A DNA stretch of 64,000 bases, taken from contig NC_081409.1 of assembly GCF_030272615.1 (NCBI RefSeq), positions 911,796,340 to 911,860,339 of the forward strand, written 5' to 3'. Positions within the stretch are counted from its first letter, which is position 1; every line of letters begins with the position of its first letter. The translations under genes were made by a program, and so were the position numbers. The stretch is from Cryptomeria japonica. Taxonomy: Eukaryota > Streptophyta > Pinopsida > Cupressales > Cupressaceae. The notes beneath the pieces are model-generated. The model saw nothing but the letters and a program-made list of their open reading frames with translations, made no database searches and was not told the origin of the DNA. Of this stretch, positions 23,689 through 33,800 are shown in pieces.

Positions 23689-24737
23689 CTGTCAAAAGAA
23701 AAACAACTCTAATATCAGTTTCCACATCAAAACAAAGATATCAAAATCAAAATCACATCAAAAATATGAAACAATTTGCAAAAACTAATCAAGTTCCACA
23801 TCATATAATTCCGTATCAACTTGTAACACAACTCAAGTTTTCAAAAACCATATCAAAACTTGTAAAATAACTCAAGTCTCCACATCACATAAACTTGTAA
23901 AACAAATCAAGTTTCCCACCCATATCAGCTTGTAAAACAACTCAAGTTTCCAACCTATATCAGCTTGTAACACAAATCAGGCTCCACACATTTGAACTTG
24001 AAACAGTGCAAAACAAATCATGGTTCGATCAAAACAACACATTCATATCTACATCAATAACTTGAAAAAATCGCAAAATAAATCAAGTTATATCAACACT
24101 CATACTGGACAAATTATCAAACACATAACCAAAGACTGAGCAAATGGCCAAAAATCCATCCCCCAAGCAAAACTGACCTTTTCCTATGAAATCTTTCACA
24201 TCCAAAAATTATCTAAATCTTGCAAAACCCGATCCATGCGCTAATTAAACTTGGCTATGCGCTAAAACTATACCCATGCGCTACCCTGTTTTCTCCACGC
24301 GCTATTTTATCTACTCTATGCGCTAGACTGAGTCTACGCGCTATCTGTTTTTCTCCATGTGCCACCCAATCTACCCTAAGTGCTAAAACCAACCCGTGCA
24401 CTAACCTATCCCATGCTTGTGCTATCTATTCAATCCCATGCACTAGGTCTAACCTACGTGCTAAAAACCCCTACCCATGCAACCCCCTGTGGACCCTATG
24501 CACTAGGTTTGACCTATGCGCTACCCTTTTAACCTAACACACTACCCTATGTTCATCATGCGCTAATCTGATGCCATGCGCTAACCTAAAACTTTCATGC
24601 GCTACCCTAAATTAATACCCTATGCGCTACTAACATTTTCGTATGCGCTAAAACATTAAAACCGAATTTCAAAAATAAAAAACCGACCAAAAATGATCAA
24701 ATTAAAAATAAAAAAGGAGTCAAAAGGGTTGACTTAC
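23689..24737 (-). other. Probable intron of the antisense PMD gene
   Basis: The donor GTAAGTC (24737 down to 24731) and acceptor tttttcttttgacag (ending 23689) are both consensus-like, and joining them keeps phase. The intron is 1049 bp. It contains degenerate repeats of about 40-50 bp (cttgtaaaacaactcaagtt type, 23790-24000) and the whole right-hand TAGCGCAT array. Splicing is inferred from sequence only. Confidence 0.65.
24230..24660 (-). repeat. Right-hand TAGCGCAT-type array
   Basis: About twenty degenerate copies of atgcgcta (also atgcacta, acgcgcta, tacgtgcta) at irregular 15-30 bp spacing. On the minus strand they read tagcgcat, the same word that is repeated on the plus strand at 6620-6900 and 8400-8790. 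The array lies in the probable intron of the antisense gene. Confidence 0.88.
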
Positions 24738-24878
24738 CGGTGGACCATACGCGGCAGGTCTCCGAACGTGCTCAAATTGATGCGTAGCATAGGGAATAGG
24801 CATTTTATCTTCTCTCCAAAAGTCTCTTTTTCCAAAGTCAACTAGCACAAATGAAACAAAACAAAGCACTTTTTCCCT

Positions 24879-24884
24879 TTTATA
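24879..24884 (-). promoter_or_regulatory. TATA box for the antisense gene
   Basis: The minus strand reads ccctataaaaggg, about 76-81 bases upstream of the exon 1 Met codon at 24803. It lies between the antisense gene and the 3' LTR, so the antisense gene may have its own promoter. Position and consensus support this; there is no expression evidence. Confidence 0.6.
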
Positions 24885-25197
24885 GGGTAAAATGAAATTA
24901 GGGTTAGGGAAATCAGCATGTAATTTACTCGCGGTCTCCCTCATACCCTAAAAACACATCAATTATCAGGAGATGAATCAATTTAAACGTTTCACCTAGC
25001 CAAAAATCTTACACACCAAACACAAATTATCAAATCAAATTAAATTTTTCAAAATATTGATTCATCTCCCGAGGGGGCATTATCACCATTGTTTATCGAA
25101 TTTGGGGCATCACACATCAAATCTGGGGCACGACATAAAAATCATAAAAAAAAATGACATTGATCATAAAATCGCAACGACGCATCATTTTCTTTGA

Positions 25198-26489
25198 AAT
25201 TCACTATACCATTTAATAGGATAAATTCATTTTATTCAATTAAAGCCTCTGTCCACTTTTTAATTAAATTCAAATTTAATTAAAATAGTTATCCTAAATT
25301 AAATAAATCTAATTTATTTAATTGCAACCAAATTGAATTAAATTCAATTAAAACCTATTTCCCTCACCCACTTGCAAAATCCTACACCTCCCACTTGCAT
25401 CCTAACCCTCTTTCTAACCTCTTCTAGATTCTTCTAAACCTAATTAATTAACCCAAACCCATCCATTATCCCTTTTCCCTAAATTTGAGGAGGTCACTTC
25501 TCAAATTTGGAGCAAAGTCTTCAAAATGCCCCCAAATTTGGAAGGACTCTTACAAATTTGTCCCCAAAGTCTTCATAACCATTAATGGTTAACTCAACCC
25601 TCTTTACATGGTTAAAGAATTTTAATAAACTCAACCTCCATCTAACCCAAGGGTCTCATCAAGCATTTATTGCTTTGACCATGGTTATCCTTAAACCTTT
25701 GCACAAGAGTTTATCCTTTGGGTAAAAGCTTTATCCAATGGATAACCCTAACTTAACCTTAACCCTTAACCCCTAGGGTAACCATGAGGTCTTCTCAAGA
25801 ATTTAATACTTCTTACATCTCCTCTCAACCAACCTTATGTTGACAATTGTCACCATTTCATTGGTGCCAATTGCAAACATGGATTGACAACTTTCAAACT
25901 TGGCCCTTGATTGCCTCTTTCAATCCTGACCATCCATTGCCCTGTTTTTGCTATAAATAGATCTCTCATTCCTCCATTTTTAAGCATCCAAGTCTTTAGC
26001 ATCACACTTATACTTAAATCCATTCAAGCTTTCATATCTTTTTTTATTCTCATCATCTAGCTTCTCTTTTAAACAGGAATTAATCTAAATATGCAAATTT
26101 AGAGTATGTTCCTTATCATTTAGCTTAATCATAGACTAATATAGTATGCTAGGATAGTCTTTTTTACTAACCTTGTCATCTTATAGCTAGTTTATTGCAT
26201 TTGTAGCATCATGCATAGCTTAGGATGCATCTCATCTTAAAATTAACAAAAGCATCCCTCATTCTTGCATTTGCCATCCCTAAACCATTTTGCTCAGTGA
26301 TCTGAGAGCAAGAACATTGGTTTGAGGGACCGTGCAAGATAGAGAACCATGGAACCATCCTTGGGAAGCTGAGCCATGCTTCATGACTCCATAGCTTGCA
26401 CCAAGAAGTCATGTGGGTGTGTGAGCAAGGCTCTCTAGACCTCTGTTTTTCACATATTGAGTTCTATTGGCCCGCTTTTCCCACATACA
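25198..26489 (+). repeat. 3' LTR of Tat-like element, missing its first 108 bp
   Basis: Aligns end to end with 5242-6533 (both 1292 bp) with scattered differences, and ends CATACA followed by the GTAAA duplication. The first 108 bp present in the 5' LTR, and in the solo LTR at 40046, are absent. The preceding purine-rich block cccgagggggcatt at about 25070-25084 may be a remnant of the 3' non-coding region. Confidence 0.93.
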
Positions 26490-26494
26490 GTAAA
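26490..26494. repeat. Target-site duplication GTAAA, right copy
   Basis: Matches 5129-5133; see the left copy. Confidence 0.95.
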
Positions 26495-26685
26495 ATATTT
26501 GATTATTTGTAACAGAGAATTATGTGATATTCAAAATTTTGTTCTTTCCAGTCTGTATGATGCTTTGACAAAGAAAAGAAGTATGGAAGTACAAAAAAGA
26601 AAATGATATTTAGATTTCTACCCTTGTTAAAGTCTATAGCTCTTTATCTAAAGAAGCCAGTGGAAAAATTAAATTTTCTCTTAAT
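26495..26685 (+). pseudogene. Host ORF of unknown function, piece 2
   Basis: 191 bases lie between the Tat-like element and the hAT element. The last 60 bases form an open frame (VKVYSSLSKEASGK...) that continues without interruption into piece 3 when the hAT element and one copy of its 8-bp duplication are left out. Earlier bases carry several stops. It is evidence that both elements landed in one older sequence. Confidence 0.65.
26678..26685. repeat. hAT target-site duplication CTCTTAAT, left copy
   Basis: The 8 bases directly before CAGGG at 26686 are repeated at 45454-45461. Eight-base duplications are the hallmark of hAT transposition. Confidence 0.9.
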
Positions 26686-26765
26686 CAGGGTTTACTTTAG
26701 TGGTGAATATTCGCCAATGGTGGATATTTCACATTGGCGACCTAGAAAATGGTGAATATATTATA
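26686..26765 (+). repeat. hAT 5' terminal and subterminal repeats
   Basis: The terminal CAGGG is followed by GGTGAAT at 26702-26708, GGTGGAT near 26719, TGGCGA near 26735 and GGTGAAT at 26751. Such clustered words serve as transposase binding sites in other hAT elements; that role is inferred here. Confidence 0.75.
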
Positions 26766-27225
26766 CCGATTGGGGGTGACCATGCCGCCTAGACTTTATA
26801 CATATTCATCAAATGCACAACCCAATCGCCCATTGTTTTATGTAATTAATTGTATCTCTATCAAGATTTTGCCAATAGAATCTACGTTTTCCGCATGACA
26901 AATTCAATATTTTCGCCTACACTTTCCAAGGTTGTCTTAATAGATGGCCATAATTCTCCAATAGCCATATAAAGATTTATTGGCCAGGAGGACCTAATTC
27001 ACTTGGCATTTTGTGGAAGCGTGTCTCAATTCACCCCAATTTTTATCAACTCTATTATAATTGCCAATTAATTGGACGACCCATAATCACCTCAAAAATT
27101 ATATAAGGTGTGTTATAGTTAAGAGTGATTTGCCAAATTGTAGGTTGTAGGGCCAATGAATCATATAGTCTATTATTACTTCTTCAACAAGTTGATATTT
27201 TTTAACAACCTTTATTTCGTTGGAG

Positions 27226-29736
27226 ATGTCAAACAGGAAGAAGGGTAGGAATCCTGAATGTGGGGAAGGCGAAGAGAGGCTAACAAAATGCAAAACGTTG
27301 TCTTTGTACTTTGGCGTTGGCAAAGATTGTGGTGAAAATTAAGAAGGTACATCATCACAAGTACAAGTACAAGATTCACAACCTACACCACATATTGAAC
27401 AAGGAGATGAACCTAATATCTCAGATCATGACGAACTTGAAGAATATTTTTTGGTAGATATCCAGGTTAGCTAGAATGATATAATTGACTTGGGTGATAA
27501 TGCTACATATGATAATGCACGAAAGGGGAAAATAAAAGACAAATAAAAAAATATTAGCCCAAATCAAAAAAGGATTGGGAGTGGGATATATCAATGAGGA
27601 ATTTTCAAATTAATTGGACGTCCAAGTATCCATTCATTGAACCAGTGGAGAATCCAATTGAATGCGAGCCTCCAATAGAATGCAGGTGTAATATTTGCAC
27701 TTGGAAACATAAAAAGAGAAAGAGGTTGCAACAAAACATTGACACCATAGAAAAGCATATGGGTAAAGTTTACAAAAAACAAATGATAGATGGAGTTGAA
27801 AAATTAGTGATAAGATGGAAAACAAAGGAGGAATGTAAGCATGTGAGGAATATCGAGGAATTTTGTTTTCAAGAGAAAATACAGGTGAAGCTTGCTGAAG
27901 TTAAAGGTTCTATTGAAGCTATTTCCTGGAAAAGCAATGCAAATTGAACAACTGGGAAGTTGTTGAGTTAAGTGTTGTTTTTTATATTTTGAGCAGAGGG
28001 TGTTCTATGACAAACTACCCATCATTGAGTGGTTTATTATACTTTTTGAGAGTTCCTAACTATCCTAATAGTCATTGGTTAGTAAACAATGGATGGGAAT
28101 GGGAAAGTTGTCTTGATGAGGTTGAAAAAGAAGATGTAAAGGAAAAAATAAGAGAGTCAAACTTTATTGTGTTGTCTTTAGACGAAGTTACGATAGTAGA
28201 TAATACTTTGTGGGTATGCATGCATGTTTATACTATACAGAATCATGCCCACCAACCTCATCTACTATCTATTGTTAAAATGAAGGATAGTGCGACGTCG
28301 GAAAATTTATTTCAACTAGTAAAGAGTTGTTTAATTGAATATGGAGGTATGGATGACATGACGATTTCCAAAAAGTTGGTGTGTGTTGGAGCAAATGGAG
28401 CTTTAGTAATGCAAGGTCACAAGAATGGTCTTTGCACAAAGTTGGAAATTTTTTCTGCACTCTACATTACTGGCATTCACTGCATGACCCACAAAATGAA
28501 TCTATCTTTCGGAATTGTGAGCAAGCATGCTCCAGTAAAAAAAATTGAACATTTAATCAGAGAGCTCTACTCACACTTCTGTCGAAGTCCCAAATGATTT
28601 ATGGAATTTCAACACTTCGCTGATGGAATAACTGATGGGTACAAGATTCTTAAGATTAATGATACCAGATGGATCTCTTTGGATGGACTAGTGCATCGAG
28701 TTTTTTCAAAATATTCATCCTTGGTTGGACTATTTTATACAAATCACGATGAATTAGAGCAACTGAAATTTCCTGACTTGCTTTAGAGGTTAAGTAATAT
28801 AGAGACACTCTTAACTTTAGCAGCTCTTCTCCCTGTGCTAGAGGAAATGAGGAATATTATGAAAAAATCCCAGCAAAGAGCTATGTATATTGCAGAATAT
28901 GCTAAGCTGCGTAAGATGACATGCCTCACCCTCGATAATCTCTATCCATATCTCAACCAACATTATGTGATGAAAAATTTGCTAAGTGGCAGACACTCAT
29001 AGATTTGAACAATCCTGATAACTTTTTACAGATCGGTGCAAATGGGGAGTTGTGTGCCAGTGTACATGAAGTTGAGATACCAATGCACTGCTTTGCCATG
29101 GTTGAGCTCGAGGAACCAAGAAAGCGCTCTAAGAAGCGACTAGCAAGAGTTACAAGGGAAGAGTTTAGCAAGATTGTTAAGTCTGTAACTACTTCTGTGA
29201 AGAAAATTGCCTATGATCTTCCCTCACATATTAGAAGCAAATTTCCTCCTGAGAAACTACTTGAAGCCATGTCTATTGTGTTTCCTCAATATTGGAACCT
29301 CAAGAGTTCAGCTAATTTTCAAACTAAGCTACTGACTTTGATAAAACAATTTTGCAAATCTAAAGAATTCAATGGAGTAACTATAAATGGAATTTTAAAT
29401 GAAACTCTTCTTAGAGAGAAATCAACCCATTTTGCATACACTATGAGGGAACAATATGACATAATGGAGAACCCCCATGAAGAGGGATCGATAAGAAGGC
29501 TTTGGACAAATCTAGGTCAGAGCGAAGTGATGCGTGATTCAATATCAGAATATTTCAAGCTTGTTGATTTATGTCTTACCATGATATTGGGTTTGGTGGA
29601 GGGTGAGAGAGTTTTCAGTGCTTTGGGGTTCATAAAATCAATGCTAAGAAACAAACTAGACAAGAATTTGGAAAATTGCTTGAGGCTCTATAATCTAGGT
29701 ATGATGTCCACATTTTTCCTTACCATAGGGCATTGA
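27226..29736 (+). pseudogene. hAT-like transposase, decayed
   Basis: The likely start is MSNRKKGRNPECGEG at 27226, 540 bases inside the left terminus. A BED-like zinc-finger segment (CRCNICTWKHKKRKR, near 27680-27720) precedes the core at 27944-28786. The core has blocks typical of the hAT subgroup related to ZNF862 and DUF4371 proteins: CVGANGALVMQGHKNG, GIHCMTHKMNLSF, then FADGITDGYKILK and NDTRWISLDG. The C-terminal dimerisation region (GERVFSALGFIKSMLRNKLD) is at 29600-29680. Stops near 27340, 27475, 27942, 28598 and 28784 and a frameshift near 28965 make it non-functional. It would have cut and joined the termini at 26686 and 45453. Confidence 0.85.
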
Positions 29737-30891
29737 AAATTTGGAGGTCCAAATGTGAAAGAAGGGGTTTGGGAAACACTTCAAACAAAAGTGACAGTGA
29801 GACAATTGACTCATGTACTGGACCTACTAGTAGCATTGAGATGTAGCTCAACGGAGGTATGCATAATCAGAGTGAAGAAAACACATACAAGAATCAAGGA
29901 AGCTCTGAATTTGTTGAGGAGGAATGACAACTTTAAGAGATTTAGTACTAGCAGTTCCTAGGTATTTATTAATCTTATTACTCTATCGCATCATTCATAT
30001 TACAAAAACATATTATTGTGGTTGATAACTTGATGATATTTTATGTGTCTATCAACTTTTTGCAATTAAAATTTAATATTGATTTGTAATTGCATTTTTC
30101 AACTTTCTAATTTCAGATAGAAAATAGCAGAATAAAAGAGTGTAATGTATTTAATGATAGAGTGATGTTTATTTAGACATGTTGAGATTTTCATTAATTC
30201 TTTCAAAACAGAGTCATATGATATAATTCATTCAATACACAACTCTGTGTGATTCTCTATGCAAAAGTCAATACGAAATTTCAGAACCCTTTACAAATGA
30301 CCCTGAATTCCCTTTTATAGAAACAAGGGAGCAACAACAGCTTCAAGTATATTTGCAACATGTGAAGACTCAACATCAAAATCAAATACCAAGGCATTGT
30401 ATCTATTGTCCCATCAGTATCACAAACTCGATACAATTTTACAAGGCTAAAGGTATCTATGACCACCATAGGATAGATTAGCAATTTAGCAACTGCTACA
30501 TGTTCCTTGTTAAAAAAATAGAGTTCAAACTTAAAACTTAATTCAAGCCATGACAAATTAAATATAGAGAATAGTAGTGCACAAAACCTAGAAATCAAAA
30601 ATAGAGAAAGGCAGAAAAGTTAAAATATGAAAGAATTTGAGAATACAAATTGACAAGGTTGAAGGTGTGCATCATAGGCTGGATTAGTAATAGTGAGTGT
30701 TACATTTTTCTTGTTCATAAAACAAAGTTATTTCAAGCGATGTCAAAAGCAGAAAACCTTGAAATTTAGAGTAAAGGCATAAAACTATGCAATACATACT
30801 ATGATTCATGAGATCTTTGTGCCAATATTTGTAGGGTGCTCCACTCTTCGTTTGATGGAAGTCCAATTTCTTTTAAAGTATAGTAAGTCAA
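29737..30891. other. Spacer between the two convergent genes of the hAT element
   Basis: AT-rich sequence with no recognisable domain. One frame at 29755-29961 continues the transposase strand but shows no known motif and may be tail sequence. Transcripts from the left and right genes would converge here. Confidence 0.55.
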
Positions 30892-33800
30892 CTATAGCTT
30901 CGTCAGCAATCCATATTTGGAAAAGTGACTTGACTCCATTGTTTCACCCACTACCGCATACAAAGTTGTCAATGGTTTGATGAAATTCAGAAAGCTATGA
31001 GGAGTTGTGTCCTGAGGAAGCAAGTTTAATTCAGAGTTCATTTTGTCCTCCATCTGTTTTTTGAAATCTTTTTTTCCGCTGAATTTATTTGATGTGTTAA
31101 CACTCTTCGACAAACCAATATTTAACAATTTGGCTCTCTTTTCTTGCAGCTTAATTTTTTTTCCCACCTTTATCCGCAATTTCCTGTGCTTCCCTTAGTT
31201 TTTGGCATTTTTGAATTATAGATGATGTCTTTAATGAGGCACCAATGCGTCTCTTAATTTCCTTGGATTCCAAATATCTTTCTCTGGTACTGGAGACTTC
31301 TTGCAAAATCTATTTTTCTATATTCTCTTTTGAGTAAACATTTTTGTTCTTCTCAATGTGGTCTTTGAGCTTCCAAAACATTACTCTCAGACTTTCATTC
31401 AATTCAAACCATTCAGACAACTTGTCACTCCTCTGCATTATTTGCCCCCAAATGTTTTCTTTTATATACTTCACTGTATTTTTCATATAGTCTTCCAAAG
31501 TTTTAATTTTATTATTTGCATTATGCAACTCTTCTTTCATTTGTGCACATTTTTTTTCTTTCTTGCTCTACTTTCTCTTCCAAATGTTTTGCTTTTTCCG
31601 TCTCATGCTCCAATTGGTTATGTAATTTTTTGTTTAAGGCAACAACAGACTCCACGTTTTTGTATAATTTTGCTGAAGTGGCTCTTTCATCATCAAATTT
31701 TTTAATGCTTCCGTCCAATTTTCCCCTCAATTCCTTCAGTTCTGCCTCCATCTGTTCCTGCTCTGTAATTGTTGATGTAGAGGCTGAATTTTTTTATCCT
31801 TTTATGTAATTCATTGCACTTGTTATCTTCTTCTTTCCTCTTTCCTCTTTCATTTTCCAAGTCTTCTTGTAACTTTTCTATTTGTTTCTCCAGCTTATTT
31901 TTTTCTCTCTCTCCACCTTGAGCAGTGAAGTGTAGATCACTTCGTTGGTCTTTTTTGACACACTAATTTTGTCCACATTTTTTAATTTTGGAAAAATCCA
32001 TTTGGAGGGTGCTAATGTGAAATTTAGAGGGATCTATCTGATTCTGTGGTGGTTTTTTATCTTTATTTGGGGGCATAACAACCATCAAATCCATCATATC
32101 TTTGTTTGGGTCATATGTGGGAAATACCCTATTTGATGCAAGTTGTTCCTCTAAAGTTGTAGTAAGGGAACCCCTCTTCAATGTATTCTTATTTTTTTTA
32201 TTCATATTTGTTGTTTGTACAAATTTATTAAAGAAATCATTGTAACAAAAATCTAGGTTTTTTGAAGCAATTGAATGTTTTCAAGGTGAAATATCACTTG
32301 CAGTGATGTGCGCGCCTCCACCTATGCATGTGGTTATAACTAATGCATTTTGAGGAGTAGCAACAACCATTCCTAATCCCGACCCACTGAAACTTGCCAG
32401 TGGAGTTTTTGGACCCTTTTGAGGGGTTTGTTCTAAATTTGCAAACAATAGATTTGTAGCGGCAATCGATAAAGTTAGATTTGTACTTGCCATTATTGTC
32501 ATAACCTTTTGCTTCTTCACAATGCCTTGATCACTGGGATTATGTATAGTATCTAGTACTATTGGCCTTTGGTGAGAGATATCTCATTGTTGCACTTGTT
32601 CAGGACAACTAGTATTAGTACCCATGCCATCCCCACCAGTGGCAGTGGCACAGGGTTGATTTGAAGCTCTAACAAATTGAAATGGAGATGTAGAGGAATG
32701 AGTAGTACCTTTCTCTGATGAATCTGATGATTCAACTCTAATGACTGGTTTCTCACCAACTTTTGGTGGAAGTGGCGTGATAATTGTAATCCAAGGGCCT
32801 TCTCCTTTGCGGCCCAGACCACCACCTTCAAAACCCATTTTTTCCATAATGGTTGCCCCTTTTCTATATTTTTTTATCATGGACTCATCAACTCCACTCA
32901 GTTTTGAAGAGACTATAGTAGTTGTTGGAGTAACCTCAATCTCATACTCATTTTCATCATCACTTGTGTCATATGCTTTTGTGGGATGCTCCATATTCCA
33001 CAATTTGCTAAACTCAATATCCTCGTCGATTTCATCAAGATCTGCACTAGTCTTTGGTTCACTAAGATTCTTCCTCATAGTCTAAAAATCACCTATTTTG
33101 GTTTGAGTCCAAAGTCTATCTTTACATTGTTTCAGTATATTTTTTAGAATAGCTTTGTTAGATGGATCATCAAATTTTTGGTAGAAATTGTAGGACCTCC
33201 TATTTTCATTTTGATTTTGGATTCCCTGCTCTGTTTTTTTCTCTGTGTGGAATGCCATAATTTGTGATGACAATTCTTCTATTAAAATTTTATTATTAGC
33301 GGCAATTTTGTCCATCTCATTTTTTACCTCATCCCAAGAGTCCATGTTTTAAAGCTTTTCTAGCAATGGTTTACTTTCATGTTGAAATTTTTTGGCAGAG
33401 TTCCTATTCATAAGCCTTGTTTGAATGACATTGATTGGATCATACTCCCAATAACTGTCAACGCCAAAGCTAAAAATTGTCAAAAATTCATGTGCCACTT
33501 TCATTCCTTTTCTCTCAAATGTGAACCCTCTACATGAGAAAGGCAAGGAAGGAAATATGCTCTTCTTTTGCTGACCATGAAAGAGTGAATTTGTACTCTC
33601 CATCTATCGTACATATTCCAATGCAAATACCCTCTTTGTCGCATGTATTGGAAGTTTGTAGGGATCTACTGCTAATCCACAAAACCTTAACATGGTGTAT
33701 TCTTCCATGAAGAACCAATCAACCAATTGTATTTGACTTCCGAGTTGAATGCAATCTCTACAAGACACGTGCAATTTAGGCATTGGAGTGCTTGTAATTT

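Larger units (their letters stand above)
21886..24803 (-). pseudogene. Antisense plant-mobile-domain (PMD) gene, two exons
   Basis: Exon 2 (23688 down to 21886) is one continuous frame with PMD (aminotransferase-like, mobile domain) signatures: LIPRLAQADLDMIERCGLSYLL, LLTALAERWHSDTNTFHFATGEMTVT, then RFSWGSAMLAHLYRDLH and VIWQPY. A Gly/Asp/Arg-rich tail and a short helical segment follow. Exon 1 is probably 24803-24738, starting MPIPYATHQFEHVRRP and ending at a GTAAGT donor. The acceptor is the pyrimidine tract ending at 23689, and phase 0 is kept. Every stop in exon 2 that I checked is TAG (23670, 23403, 23079, 22782, 22206, 21888). Plant PMD proteins act in gene silencing or derive from transposons; the role here is unknown. 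Confidence 0.82.
5134..26489 (+). mobile_element. Tat-like Ty3/Gypsy retrotransposon with antisense PMD gene
   Basis: A complete insertion bounded by GTAAA duplications. Order: 5' LTR, primer site, 3.1 kb leader, gag, protease, G-patch, RT, RNase H, integrase, tandem repeats, an antisense PMD ORF, and a 5'-truncated 3' LTR. The Tat lineage assignment rests on the second RNase H-like domain (YFDGS, VYGDSQLV), the long non-coding ends, 3' tandem repeats and an additional antisense ORF, features known from Tat, Retand and Ogre elements. Without the nested insertion (3385 bp plus one duplication) it is about 18.0 kb. By eye the LTRs differ at roughly 2 percent of sites, so insertion is fairly recent. 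Confidence 0.92.
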
